This document shows, one piece after another, positions 8,828 to 17,335 of a stretch of 64,000 nucleotides of DNA. The notes beneath the pieces were generated by a model. That model did not search any database and was not told the DNA's origin. It saw nothing but the letters and a program-made list of their open reading frames with translations. Origin of the DNA: Chromatiales bacterium (GTDB lineage: Bacteria > Pseudomonadota > Gammaproteobacteria > SpSt-1174); assembly GCA_014762505.1 (NCBI GenBank), contig JABURS010000043.1, positions 62,001-126,000 of the forward strand, written 5' to 3'. Numbering within the stretch: position 1 is the first letter of the stretch; the number at the start of each line of letters is the position of its first letter. The position numbers and the translations under genes are program-made.

Positions 8828-9841
8828 ATGGCCCACATGTCCGAACATCATCCCCTTTTCGCCGCAAGACGCCGCACCGGCCTGTTGGCAGCAGCGCTCT
8901 TCGCCTCGGTGCTGGGTGCGTCCTCCGCACTGGCCGATGCGGCGAGTACGTCGTCTCTGCCGGACCTGAAGGCCGTCGGTTGGCAGTCCCTGGGCTATTC
9001 GCGCGCCAACATCTGGGCCTCGGTGTCGTCGCGTATCGCCCTGCACGAGTTGCCTGCCTCGTCCCTGCCGGCCGGCGGCCTGCCGCAGGGTCAGGGGGCA
9101 TCTCAGGGCGCATCTCAGGGGCTGTCGCCGGCCGGCGGGCAGATGCTGCTCCTGCAGGCGGATAGTCAGGCGGCCTCCAATCGCGAGCGACTCTCGGTCT
9201 GGTTCGACCCGCTGGCCGAGACCCTGTTGCAGCGCTGCCGCGTGGCCTATGGCCGTAGCGACAGCCGTGCCCAGTGCTATCGCTACGGGGATGCCACGGT
9301 GTGGCGGGAGCGCCGCGAGCGCAGCGGTAATGGCGGTCCCGACGAGCCGGAGTGGGTGCAGGGCGGCGCGAAGACGGCCGTCGTTCCGGACTGGACGGTG
9401 TCCAGCCGGGTCAGGTTGTCACGACCCGCCGCCATACCGGCCGATGCCGGTCTGGTCTCGCCGATGCTGCTCCTGCCGCTGGCGAGCGCGGCCCCGCTGG
9501 AGACGCGCGGCGACAGCCAGACCGTCTACGTGCACACGGACCAGGACTTCTTCCGTGTCACCCTGCGGGTGCAGGGACGTGAGACCGTCGATGTGGAATA
9601 TCGGCAGACGGCCATGGATGGCACGACACGCAAGATCGTCGGCCCGGTCCGGGTCCTGGTCGTCGAGGTCGAGCCCCATGCCGTGGGCACCGCCCGGGAG
9701 CCCTTCACCCTGCTCGGCATGTCCGGGCCACTGCAGCTCCTGCTCGATCCGGCGACCCGCGTGCCGTTGGCCGTGCGTGGCGAGGCCCCCTGGGTCGGCG
9801 CCACCGAGCTGCGCCTGGACAGCGTGCGACTCGCCCGATGA
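8828..9841 (+). CDS. Secreted protein of unknown function
   Basis: A 337-residue protein with a clear signal peptide: positively charged start (AARRRTG), hydrophobic core LLAAALFASVLGASS and an Ala-x-Ala-like cleavage site near ADAAS. The mature part is predicted periplasmic. A short repeat (QGASQGASQG) near residue 75 is encoded by a 12-base tandem repeat. The C-terminal 110 residues look beta-rich (VYVHTDQDFFRVTLRV and VGPVRVLVVEVEP) and end in a strand typical of lipid- or envelope-associated beta folds, but I do not recognise the family. The stop codon overlaps the lipid kinase start (ATGA at 9838-9841), suggesting translational coupling and a shared pathway. ATG 8828 is chosen because the longer frame lies inside the preceding gene. 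Confidence 0.65.
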   Translation: MAHMSEHHPLFAARRRTGLLAAALFASVLGASSALADAASTSSLPDLKAVGWQSLGYSRANIWASVSSRIALHELPASSLPAGGLPQGQGASQGASQGLSPAGGQMLLLQADSQAASNRERLSVWFDPLAETLLQRCRVAYGRSDSRAQCYRYGDATVWRERRERSGNGGPDEPEWVQGGAKTAVVPDWTVSSRVRLSRPAAIPADAGLVSPMLLLPLASAAPLETRGDSQTVYVHTDQDFFRVTLRVQGRETVDVEYRQTAMDGTTRKIVGPVRVLVVEVEPHAVGTAREPFTLLGMSGPLQLLLDPATRVPLAVRGEAPWVGATELRLDSVRLAR

Positions 9842-10839
9842 CACGGCCTGGGAACGTCGTCGCAACGCGGGTGGCGCTGATCAGCAACCCGGGCAGCGGC
9901 AACAACCGCAGGGCGCTGGACCGGGTCAGTGCGCGCCTGGCCGCCTGGCCGCAGCTCGCACACCATATCACCCGCTCTCCCGCCGAGGCCGAGGCCCTGG
10001 TCCCGCGCCTGGCCGCGGAGGACGTGGAGGTGGTCGCCATCAATGGCGGCGACGGCACCATCGCCGCCCTGGTGGGCATGATCCTGCACCACTGGCCCGC
10101 CGATCGCCTGCCGCTGATCCTCGTGCTCCCCGGCGGTACCGCCAACATGACGGCGGGTGACGTCGGCCTGGCGGCCTCGCATCGTCGCGCCTGGCGGCGC
10201 TTCTACCGCTGGCTGGCGCAGGACTGCCCGCTGGACGGCCGAGTCATCGAGCGCCACATCATGCGCGTGGAGGGGGCCCGGGACGGACAGCGACGCTATG
10301 GCATGTTCCTCGGCACCGGTGCGATCATGCAGGCCACGCAGTATGCCCACAGCGCGGTGCATTCGCGCGGGCTGGGGGGCGAGATCAGTCTCGGCCTGAT
10401 CCTGATTCGCGCCCTCTGGGGGCTGGTCCGGCAGGATCCCCGCTTCTACCAGCCCACCCGGGTGCGCATGCGGCTGCAGACGGGCGAGGATGACCCGCTC
10501 GAGCGGGACGAGGCCCCGATGCTGATCCTGGTGGCGAGCACCCTGGGGCGTCTCTTTCTGGGCATTCGCCCGTTCTGGTCGACACGGCCCGGCGCCCTGG
10601 GGCTGACGGCCATCCAGGCCGGTGCCGCGCGGTTCTCGCGCAGCATCCTCTCGGTGCTGCGCGGGCGGCCCAACCGCCATGCCACGCCTGAAAACGGCTA
10701 CGAGAGCCTGCGTGCCGATCGTGCCGAGCTGTGGTTCGACGGCGAGCTCAACCTGGACGGCGAACTCTTCGCCACCGCCGCCGACCGGCCGCTGGTGGTG
10801 ACGGCAGAAGGCCCGGTGCGCTTCCTGCGCCCGCGTTGA
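9838..10839 (+). CDS. Lipid kinase of the diacylglycerol/sphingosine/ceramide kinase family
   Basis: A 333-residue cytosolic lipid kinase of the DAGK catalytic fold. The nucleotide-binding segments are all visible: NPGSGN (17-22), NGGDGT (69-74) and PGGTANM (98-104). The C-terminal domain ends with LWFDGELNLDGELF, the usual acidic lid of the family. Members phosphorylate diacylglycerol, sphingosine or ceramide using ATP. Given a ceramide operon 17 kb away and a Tam41-like CDP-lipid synthase directly downstream, ceramide or diacylglycerol are both plausible substrates; sequence alone does not decide. The start ATG overlaps the stop of the secreted protein gene. Confidence 0.85.
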   Translation: MTRPGNVVATRVALISNPGSGNNRRALDRVSARLAAWPQLAHHITRSPAEAEALVPRLAAEDVEVVAINGGDGTIAALVGMILHHWPADRLPLILVLPGGTANMTAGDVGLAASHRRAWRRFYRWLAQDCPLDGRVIERHIMRVEGARDGQRRYGMFLGTGAIMQATQYAHSAVHSRGLGGEISLGLILIRALWGLVRQDPRFYQPTRVRMRLQTGEDDPLERDEAPMLILVASTLGRLFLGIRPFWSTRPGALGLTAIQAGAARFSRSILSVLRGRPNRHATPENGYESLRADRAELWFDGELNLDGELFATAADRPLVVTAEGPVRFLRPR

Positions 10840-10848
10840 GCGGCATAG

Positions 10849-10876
10849 GGCGGGCCATGCCCGCCGTTATTTTTAG
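10849..10876 (+). terminator. GGCGGGC palindrome, copy 2, with T-rich tail
   Basis: Stem GGCGGGC / GCCCGCC with loop CAT, directly after the lipid kinase stop and followed by CGTTATTTTTA. The T-rich tail makes it a fair intrinsic terminator for the ELM1-secreted protein-kinase transcript. Confidence 0.5.
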
Positions 10877-11051
10877 GCGTGTGAAAATCACTTCTTGCCA
10901 GAAGCTGGGCGGGCGGCGGCCGCGGGTCGTCCACATGGGAGAGGGCCAGGGGTGTTGCAGGCGCAGGGCCTCTGGCCCACCCCTGGCCCACGAAGGCCCG
11001 TAGCCTGTATCCTGCTCCCCCGGCTTCTCGAACAAGGCTTGCCCGATCCCC

Positions 11052-12011
11052 ATGACCGGCCCGCAGTCATCCCCGCCCGATTATCCTGTCGTCGACGGCC
11101 CGACGCCGGCCGACTCGGCCCCGCTGCGCGCCCTGGTCGAGGCCCTGGAACGGCGCTTCGGCGACGCCCTGCAGGCGGTGGTGCTGTACGGCTCCTGCCT
11201 GCGCAGCACCGACCTGCTCGATGGCCTGGTGGACCTCTACGCCCTGGTGGACGACTACGCCCGCGCAGAACCCCATGCGGGACTGCGGCTCGGTGTGCGC
11301 CTGCTGCCGCCGAACGTCTATTACCTGGAGGCCCCCGTGGGGGAGGCCACCGTGCGCTGCAAGTACGCGGTGCTGAGTCTGGCCCATTTCGAGCGTGGCA
11401 CCAGCCGGGCCTGGTTCCAGTCCTACCTCTGGGGTCGCTTCGCCCAGCCGGTGAAGGTGGTGTACAGCCGCGAGCCGGCGGTGGAGGCCCGTCTGCAGGC
11501 GGCCTGTGTGCAGGCCGGCGAGACCCTGCTGCGCCGGGCCATTCCGGCGTTGCCGCCCGAGGGGCGGCTCGACGCCCTGTGGGCGGGCGCGCTGGCACTG
11601 AGCTATGCCACCGAGCTGCGTTCCGAGCGCCGGGGGCGGGCCGCCGAGCTGGCCGGTCACGGGCAGGGCTTCTACGCGGCCCTGACCCCTGTGCTCATCC
11701 CGCGCCTGGGCGGTCTGCTGGCGCTGGAGGAAGGCGGTGACGGCCTGCGTTACCGCTCCCGTGCCAGCGCCGCCTCGCGCCGCCTCGCGTCGCTGCTCTG
11801 GTGGCTGCGACGGGTGCAGGGCAAGACCCTCTCCATGGCCCGGCTGATCAAGGGGCTGTTCACCTTCGAGGGCGGACTCGACTACCTGGCCTGGAAGCTC
11901 ACCCGGCACTCCGGGCAGGTGGTCGAGATCCCGGACAAGGTGCGCCGCCGGCCGCTCATCCACATCTGGGGACTGTTCTGGCAGCTGTACCGGCGCGGGG
12001 TGTTCCGCTAG
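11052..12011 (+). CDS. Tam41/Mmp37-like phosphatidate cytidylyltransferase
   Basis: A 319-residue protein resembling Tam41, the mitochondrial enzyme that makes CDP-diacylglycerol from phosphatidate and CTP. Shared features: the nucleotidyltransferase-fold YGSCLRS (46-52) with acidic residues in DLYALVDD (61-68), then NVYYL, KYAVLS (104-109), LWGRFAQPVKV (126-136), an ALSYATELR segment near 180, and KGLFTFEGGLDYLAWKL near 265-281, matching the yeast element KGVFT...YAWAKKL as I remember it. It has no transmembrane helices, unlike CdsA. It lies 212 bp after the lipid kinase gene. The product could be CDP-diacylglycerol or, if the kinase makes ceramide-1-phosphate, a CDP-activated ceramide; the latter is speculation. 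Confidence 0.7.
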   Translation: MTGPQSSPPDYPVVDGPTPADSAPLRALVEALERRFGDALQAVVLYGSCLRSTDLLDGLVDLYALVDDYARAEPHAGLRLGVRLLPPNVYYLEAPVGEATVRCKYAVLSLAHFERGTSRAWFQSYLWGRFAQPVKVVYSREPAVEARLQAACVQAGETLLRRAIPALPPEGRLDALWAGALALSYATELRSERRGRAAELAGHGQGFYAALTPVLIPRLGGLLALEEGGDGLRYRSRASAASRRLASLLWWLRRVQGKTLSMARLIKGLFTFEGGLDYLAWKLTRHSGQVVEIPDKVRRRPLIHIWGLFWQLYRRGVFR

Positions 12012-12102
12012 CCCGGATTGCTTGACCTGTGTCATGACACCGGTGGCGGGGATACTGTATGATTTGCGCGCAGGTAAACAGCCAATCGGCAGGCCAATCA
12101 TC

Positions 12103-13053
12103 ATGAAGCACGCGGTATTCATCCAGACCAACCACAAGCAGATCGTCGGCGCCATCGTGGCCGAGCACGCCCTGCGCCGGTACTCCACGCACAACGACCA
12201 GTTCGACGTGCGCATCATGGACACCCGCGACTATCCCTTCTTCAAGGCACGCGAGGGGCAGAGCTATCTGCGTGACGGCGTGCAGCGCGTCTGGCTGAAC
12301 GACGACCTGCAGTCCTTCACCCCCACCCGCTTCATGCCCCCGGAGCTGATGGGCTACGAGGGCCGCGCGGTGGTGATCGACCCCGACATCTTCGCCTGCA
12401 CCGATATCTGGGAACTGCTGGACCGCGACATGCAGGGCAAGTCCATCATGTGCCGCATGCGTTCCGGCCCCAAGGGCTATATCGACCGCTGCTACGCGAG
12501 CAGCGTGATGCTGCTGGACTGCGCCAAGCTCACGCACTGGAAGGTCGAGGAGCAGTTCAATGCCATGTTCGACGGCGACTTCGACTACCAGCCCTGGGTC
12601 TGCCTGAAGAACGAGGATCCCGAGAGCATCGGTTTCTTCGAGAAGGAGTGGAACGACTTCGACAGCTTCTCGCCGAATACGAAGATGCTGCACACCACCC
12701 GGCGCAAGACCCAGCCCTGGAAGACCGGGCTGCCCATCGACTGGCGTCCGGCCGAGCGCTTCCGTCTGTTCCCGCCCGCGGCCTGGATCCTGCGCGCGCG
12801 CCGTCACATCTTTGGTGAGTACGGGCTGCTCGGCAAGTACAAGGAGCACCCGGACCGGAACCAGGAGGTCTTCTTCTTCGGCCTGCTCAAGGAATGCGTC
12901 GAACAGGGCAAGATCAGCGAGGAATTCCTGCGTGAGGAGATGGCCAGGAACCACGTGCGCCACGACGCCTTCGAGGTGCTGGAGCGCACGCCGGCCCTGC
13001 CCGCCGCGCCGGCCCATCCGCTGAGCGCGCAGCGCCTGGACAGTGCGGCCTGA
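12103..13053 (+). CDS. GT-A fold glycosyltransferase, GT8-like (copy 2)
   Basis: A 316-residue paralogue of the gene at 6549-7457, with the same FIQTN N-terminus, the D-x-D in VVIDPDIF at the same residues (93-95), identical core blocks (DDLQSFTPTRFMPPELMG) and the KTQPWKTGLPIDW loop. ATG 12103 is preferred over the track start in the leader because it matches the N-terminus of the paralogue. It follows the Tam41-like gene after 91 bp and converges on the second ELM1-family gene, with a strong bidirectional hairpin between. Likely a sugar transferase on a lipid-linked acceptor; donor unknown. Confidence 0.7.
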   Translation: MKHAVFIQTNHKQIVGAIVAEHALRRYSTHNDQFDVRIMDTRDYPFFKAREGQSYLRDGVQRVWLNDDLQSFTPTRFMPPELMGYEGRAVVIDPDIFACTDIWELLDRDMQGKSIMCRMRSGPKGYIDRCYASSVMLLDCAKLTHWKVEEQFNAMFDGDFDYQPWVCLKNEDPESIGFFEKEWNDFDSFSPNTKMLHTTRRKTQPWKTGLPIDWRPAERFRLFPPAAWILRARRHIFGEYGLLGKYKEHPDRNQEVFFFGLLKECVEQGKISEEFLREEMARNHVRHDAFEVLERTPALPAAPAHPLSAQRLDSAA

Positions 13054-13077
13054 GGCCAAGCACCACACCGTCCATGA

Positions 13078-13105
13078 AAGAGGCCCGGCAATGCCGGGCC
13101 TCTTG
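13078..13105. terminator. Bidirectional intrinsic terminator
   Basis: Perfect 10 bp stem GAGGCCCGGC / GCCGGGCCTC with a three-base AAT loop, an A-rich left side and TCTT on the right. It lies exactly between the convergent glycosyltransferase and ELM1-family genes and can serve both. Confidence 0.75.
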
Positions 13106-13113
13106 CGTTCGGA

Positions 13114-14211
13114 CTACGGTTCCTGTGTCGTGGTGGCGCCGGTAAAGAGCGCGCGGATGCGCGCGGCCGCGCGCTGTGCCTCGTCCGGTGCGTCACACGC
13201 ACGTGCCCAGTCCTCGCCGCCGGCGATCAGCCCGGGCGCATCCTCCAGCCAGCGTGCCTTGCCCTCCTGCACCAGCGCCGCCTGGATGCGCGAAACATCC
13301 CGGCGCATGCGCCGGGGCGCCAGGTGCATGGCCAGACGGTGGCTCAGGGGCTTGTGGCGGAAGTTGTGCGGCTGCCGCCACCAGGGCCCGGGCGGATCGC
13401 CCGGGTCGAACAGGTACAGCGGCCGCCCCAGTGCGCTGGCCTCGGTCAGCATGGACATGCTCTCGCCGGTGACGACGAAGCGGTCGGCCAGCCCCAGGTA
13501 GGCGAGGTACGGGTTTTCCTGCGCGCCGTCCCGCGCGTGCCACCAGTAGGCCTCGGCCGGTACGTCCAGGGCCGCGCGAAAGGCCTCGGCCACGGCGGGC
13601 GGCGTGCGCGGACTGTCCGTGACCAGCACCGAGCCGCCGGTCTGCGCGACCAGTCGATTCACGCCCGCGGCCAGGCGTCGGCCCTTCTCGGGGGTGAAGA
13701 CGAAGGGGCCGCTGTCGCCGCCGATCAGCACCGTGGTATAGGGGCGCGGCAGGTGCGCGAGCCGTGGGGCCAGCGTCTGTGCCGCGCTGGCCGCGCGTTC
13801 GCGCGTGATGCGATGCAGCGGCAGGGCGTTGTGCAGCACGTTGGTCTGCCGTGGCAGGAAGTACTGCGGGGTGGTGACGATCAGGTCGTAGCAGGCCAGC
13901 GGCGCCCAGGGGCGGCCGATGTGCACCAGTCGCGTCCGGTTGCCGGATTGTCTGCGAATCCAGCGGGCCACGGGCTCGTTGCGCCGGCCGGCGCTGATCA
14001 CGAGATCGGGCCAGGGCGGGGCGAGGGGGCTGGAGGCGCTGCGGTCGATGCCGGCCAGGGTGGTGCCGAGCAGGAGATGGGGGGCGAGCTCCCAGCTGCG
14101 GGCGAGGATGCGCTTTTCCTCGAAGGGCCAGCCGAGGGCCTCGGCCAGGGCCAGTACCTGATTGTTGTCACCGGCCTTTCTGCCCAGCAACACCCAGACC
14201 TGTTTTTCCAT
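13114..14211 (-). CDS. ELM1-family GT-B-like protein (copy 2)
   Basis: A 365-residue ELM1-family protein. It has VWVLLGRKAGDNNQ at the N-terminus, LAPPWPDLVISAGRR, RLVHIGRP, the TTPQYFLP loop, TVLIGGDSGPF and GLADRFVVTGESMSMLTEA. It is closer to copy 3 (20210-21349) than to copy 1: both share the TTPQY segment and the N-x-L-P-L-H-x-I/V element. The divergent neighbour at 14383 is the second sulfotransferase. A GT-B glycosyltransferase role is predicted from the fold; the reaction is unknown. Confidence 0.75.
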   Translation of the reverse strand: MEKQVWVLLGRKAGDNNQVLALAEALGWPFEEKRILARSWELAPHLLLGTTLAGIDRSASSPLAPPWPDLVISAGRRNEPVARWIRRQSGNRTRLVHIGRPWAPLACYDLIVTTPQYFLPRQTNVLHNALPLHRITRERAASAAQTLAPRLAHLPRPYTTVLIGGDSGPFVFTPEKGRRLAAGVNRLVAQTGGSVLVTDSPRTPPAVAEAFRAALDVPAEAYWWHARDGAQENPYLAYLGLADRFVVTGESMSMLTEASALGRPLYLFDPGDPPGPWWRQPHNFRHKPLSHRLAMHLAPRRMRRDVSRIQAALVQEGKARWLEDAPGLIAGGEDWARACDAPDEAQRAAARIRALFTGATTTQEP

Positions 14212-14248
14212 CGCTGCCGGTTCGATCCGCTGACCTGAGGTGGGCGGG

Positions 14249-14276
14249 TTGCCCCTGAAAAACCTGTGTTATGATA
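14249..14276 (+). promoter_or_regulatory. Candidate sigma70 promoter for sulfotransferase 2
   Basis: TTGCCC at 14249 and TATGAT at 14270 with a short 15-16 bp spacer, about 105 bp before the sulfotransferase start. The spacing is suboptimal. Confidence 0.35.
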
Positions 14277-14382
14277 CGCGCCCTGTCCGGGGGGCGAAAG
14301 CGGCCGGGCCGGCCGATTGCCGGCTGTGTGTCATGCAGCGCTGTTGCCCGCCGATTTTCCGCCACCGACGTCCGCGCCGCCT

Positions 14383-15312
14383 ATGTCCGACATGTCCTTC
14401 AAAGCCATCAGCGCCCTCGTGCTGCGCCACCTGGTGCTGGGGCTGCTGTTCTTCCTGCCGCGCTCGCGGCATGTGGCGCTGGAGCGCTGGCTGCGCGGCA
14501 AGGAGGAGCATCGCCTGCTCCGGGCCGCCGACTGGGTCCTGCTGTCCTATGGCAAGAGCGGGCGCACCTGGTTTCGCGTGATGGTGTCGCGCTTCTATCA
14601 GCTGCGCAACGATCTGCCCACCGACCACCTGCTCGAGTTCGACAACTATCACCGGCTCGACCGGTCGGCGCCGAAGGTGCTGTTCACCCACAACAACTAT
14701 ATCCGCGACTACGTCCACGACCGGGACAGCCTGGACTACTACCGCGGCAAGAAGACGGTGCTGCTGGTGCGCGACCCGCGTGACGTGGCCGTCTCGCAGT
14801 ACTTCCAGTGGCGCTATCGCATGCGCCCGCGCAAGAAGCTGATCAACAACTACCCGCTGCATGGCAGCGAGGTGTCGATCTACGACTTCGTCTGCAACCC
14901 GCACTGCGGTATCCCCGCGATCGTCGCCTATCTCAACGTGCTCGCCGATGCCATGCAGACCATGGGCGAGGATGTGCTGATGGTGCGTTACGAGGACCTG
15001 CGCCAGGATGCGGCGTCGGTGCTGCGACAGGTCTTCGATTTCGTCGGCACGCCGGGCAGCGAGGAGCAGATCGCGGCGGCGGTCGAGTACGCGGCCTACG
15101 AGAACATGAAGAAGCTCGAGGCCGGCAAGGACCTGCGGGGAACCGGGCAGCGCGTGAAGCCGGGTGACAGCAGCAACCCGGACTCCTTCAAGGTCAGGCG
15201 TGGGAAGGTGGGTGGCTATCGGGATTATTTCACGCCCGAGCAGACCGCGGTGATCGACGCCATGGTGGACGAGCACCTGCGGCCGGTCTTCGGCTACACG
15301 CAGGCAGGCTGA
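14383..15312 (+). CDS. PAPS-dependent sulfotransferase (copy 2)
   Basis: A 309-residue sulfotransferase paralogous to the gene at 5390-6406. The PAPS loop is SYGKSGRTW (55-63), the candidate catalytic histidine is His103 in FTHN, the 3'-phosphate motif is RDPRDVAVS (130-138), and KVRRGKVGGYRDYF lies near the C-terminus. A hydrophobic N-terminal stretch (LVLRHLVLGLLFFLP) could associate it with the membrane, which fits a lipid acceptor. ATG 14383 is preferred over the upstream 14317 because the extra residues are unlike the paralogue. The stop is 6 bp from the end of the convergent nucleotidyltransferase gene. Confidence 0.85.
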   Translation: MSDMSFKAISALVLRHLVLGLLFFLPRSRHVALERWLRGKEEHRLLRAADWVLLSYGKSGRTWFRVMVSRFYQLRNDLPTDHLLEFDNYHRLDRSAPKVLFTHNNYIRDYVHDRDSLDYYRGKKTVLLVRDPRDVAVSQYFQWRYRMRPRKKLINNYPLHGSEVSIYDFVCNPHCGIPAIVAYLNVLADAMQTMGEDVLMVRYEDLRQDAASVLRQVFDFVGTPGSEEQIAAAVEYAAYENMKKLEAGKDLRGTGQRVKPGDSSNPDSFKVRRGKVGGYRDYFTPEQTAVIDAMVDEHLRPVFGYTQAG

Positions 15313-15318
15313 GGCCGC

Positions 15319-16179
15319 TCAGCCTTTCTGTTTCGCCCCGTGTGCGGCCGAGCTGGCGTACTGCTGCACCAGCTGGTAGTCCGCCACCGAGTCCACGTCC
15401 ACCGCGGCATTGGCGTAGGGCAGGATCACCACGCCCAGGCGTAGCCCGAGCTTGCGCGACAGGCGCGCGAGCGCATCCTCCAGCGTCAGGCGTCCCATCC
15501 GGTAGCGAATCACCGCCGAGAGTCCCAGCAGGCGGATGACCACCAGCGGTTTCTTGCGATCCTTCTCCACGCGTCGCCAGAAGTCGGCCACGCGCCGGCC
15601 GTCCGCCGTCATGAAGGCGAACAGGTTGCAGCCGCAGTAGTTGCCATCGCGAAAGCGCAGGACGGTCTTCTTCAGGTCGGGGTAGGTGCTCTTCACCAGC
15701 TCATAGGGTGCGAGGCCGATGACCACGTCGCAGCCGGTGGCGGCACTGTCGCTGCAGAAGCGGTCAACGATTTCGCTGGTGAGCAGCGGGTGGTCGGCCG
15801 TGGTGAGCAGTACCGGCCGTCTCTCGGGGAAGCGGCGCAGCATGTGATCGGCGCTGGTGCTGGGTGTGCCCGCGGCCGGTGCCCAGCCGACGCGTTGCTG
15901 CGTGACGAGTTCTGCGAGCTTTGTGTCGGCCTTCACGCAGTCCTCGGTCGGGCCACTGAGGTCGATGGAGTCGATGCTGGCAGCGCCTTCCAGGGCCTGG
16001 ATGACGCGGCGGATCATGCTGGCGCCACCGATGTCGATGAGCGCCTTGCAGGCGACGCCGGAGTGGTCACGCAGGGCATCGCGCTGCGTTCTCTCGCCGG
16101 CAAGAATCACGGAGGCGAAGGCGGGCATGTCGGTCGTCGGGGCGTGTTCCGGGGCGGGGGTTGTCTTCGGGTCGCTCAC
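15319..16179 (-). CDS. Nucleotidyltransferase, MobA/NTP_transf_3-like
   Basis: About 286 residues from GTG 16179, or 269 from ATG 16128. The N-terminal ASVILAGERTQRD and CKALIDIGGASMIRRVIQAL match the nucleotide-binding start of sugar nucleotidyltransferases, though the usual GxGTRM loop is changed to GERTQRDAL. TTADHPLLT is the typical metal-binding D-x-P-x motif, and VDVDSVADYQLVQQY the usual C-terminal V-D-x-D-x-x-x-D-x element. GTG 16179 begins 8 bp after the stop of the GNAT ceramide synthase candidate, so both are probably in one transcript. The product could be a nucleotide-activated headgroup for the lipid locus; substrate unknown. Confidence 0.65.
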   Translation of the reverse strand: MSDPKTTPAPEHAPTTDMPAFASVILAGERTQRDALRDHSGVACKALIDIGGASMIRRVIQALEGAASIDSIDLSGPTEDCVKADTKLAELVTQQRVGWAPAAGTPSTSADHMLRRFPERRPVLLTTADHPLLTSEIVDRFCSDSAATGCDVVIGLAPYELVKSTYPDLKKTVLRFRDGNYCGCNLFAFMTADGRRVADFWRRVEKDRKKPLVVIRLLGLSAVIRYRMGRLTLEDALARLSRKLGLRLGVVILPYANAAVDVDSVADYQLVQQYASSAAHGAKQKG

Positions 16180-16186
16180 GCCCGGC

Positions 16187-17335
16187 TCACAGTTTCTTCT
16201 GGTAGACGCGGTAGCGCTTGTAGATGTCGCTGCCAATCGCTTCGATGATATGGCGCATGCCGTCATTATCTTCGAGTATCCAGCCCATCTCAACCGTCTC
16301 CACGCCGCGTCGGGACATCTCTTTTCTCACGGCGTCGATGACGAGGAAGGCGAGTGTCGGGCCGAGGCGCGAGTACTGGTATTCCTTGCGCACGCCCATC
16401 AGCGCCACGCGCGTGCTGCGCGGACCCTTCACCTTCAGCCGCCAGAGCAGTTTCGCCCAGCCCAGCGGGAACAGGCGGCCGCGCAGGTCGGCGATGAGTT
16501 CGTTGATGTTGGGCAGGGCGGTGATGAAGGCCACGGGCCTCCCGTCGATCTCGGCGATCTGGATATAGTCGTCGGGCAGCAGCAGGGTGAGGCTCTTCGC
16601 AACCTCCTCGAACTCCGCGTGCGTGAAAGGGACGAAGCCCCAGTTGTCGGACCAGGCATCGTTGAAGATGTCGCGCATGGCCTCGAACTCGGCCGCCTTC
16701 GCCTTGCGGTTGAAGGGGCGTATCGTCACCTGGCGACGCGCACGGGTGGCGAGCTTCTCCATCACCTCGGGGGCGGTGAAGTCCGGCCGCACCGTATAGG
16801 TGAGCAGGTTCTTCACGCCGGCGAAGCCCTGTTCCTCCAGGCGTTGCTGATAGTAGAGCGGGGCGTGACCCATCATGATGAAGGGCGGTGCCTCGAAGTT
16901 GTCGACCAGCAGGCCGATCTCCTCGTTGATGGAGAGATTGTAGGGGCCGCGGATCCACGCGGCACCGCGCTCGCGCAGCCAGGCCTGCGCCGTATCCAGC
17001 AGGATCTGGAAGACGGGCGCGTCGTCCACGGCCTCGAGCATGCCGAAGTAGCCGACCGGGCCGCCGTCCAGCGGCGGCTGCAGCTGATCGAGCTGGGCGG
17101 TGATGCGACCGACCGGTTCGCCGTCGCGGTAGGCCACCCAGCGCGCGATCTCGCAGTGTGCGAACAGCGGTGCATTGTGGAACACGCGCTGTTTCTGTTC
17201 GAGCAGCAGCGGCGGCACCCAGGCCGGATCATCGGCGTAGATGCGCTCCGGCAGGTGCAGGAAGTCACGCACCGTCTGTCGGCTGTTTGCCTCGATGACG
17301 CGGATGTGGCCGCTGCCGGCCGCTGCGTTCGGCAT
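16187..17335 (-). CDS. bCerS: GNAT-type acyltransferase, candidate bacterial ceramide synthase
   Basis: A 382-residue cytoplasmic protein built like a double GNAT domain. The N-terminal part has VGRITAQLD, YFGMLEAVDD and RGPYNLSINEEIG (129-141); the C-terminal part has IAEIDGRPVAFITALP and ends with GWILEDNDGMRHIIEAIG and YKRYRVY. This layout resembles the bacterial ceramide synthase described in Caulobacter, a GNAT-type enzyme that N-acylates 3-ketosphinganine; the identification is by memory of the family and by its locus with spt, acpR, cerR and aasR. ATG 17335 has a good GAAAGGA site 5 bp upstream, so the longer frame to 17455 is rejected. A general GNAT function cannot be excluded. Confidence 0.65.
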   Translation of the reverse strand: MPNAAAGSGHIRVIEANSRQTVRDFLHLPERIYADDPAWVPPLLLEQKQRVFHNAPLFAHCEIARWVAYRDGEPVGRITAQLDQLQPPLDGGPVGYFGMLEAVDDAPVFQILLDTAQAWLRERGAAWIRGPYNLSINEEIGLLVDNFEAPPFIMMGHAPLYYQQRLEEQGFAGVKNLLTYTVRPDFTAPEVMEKLATRARRQVTIRPFNRKAKAAEFEAMRDIFNDAWSDNWGFVPFTHAEFEEVAKSLTLLLPDDYIQIAEIDGRPVAFITALPNINELIADLRGRLFPLGWAKLLWRLKVKGPRSTRVALMGVRKEYQYSRLGPTLAFLVIDAVRKEMSRRGVETVEMGWILEDNDGMRHIIEAIGSDIYKRYRVYQKKL

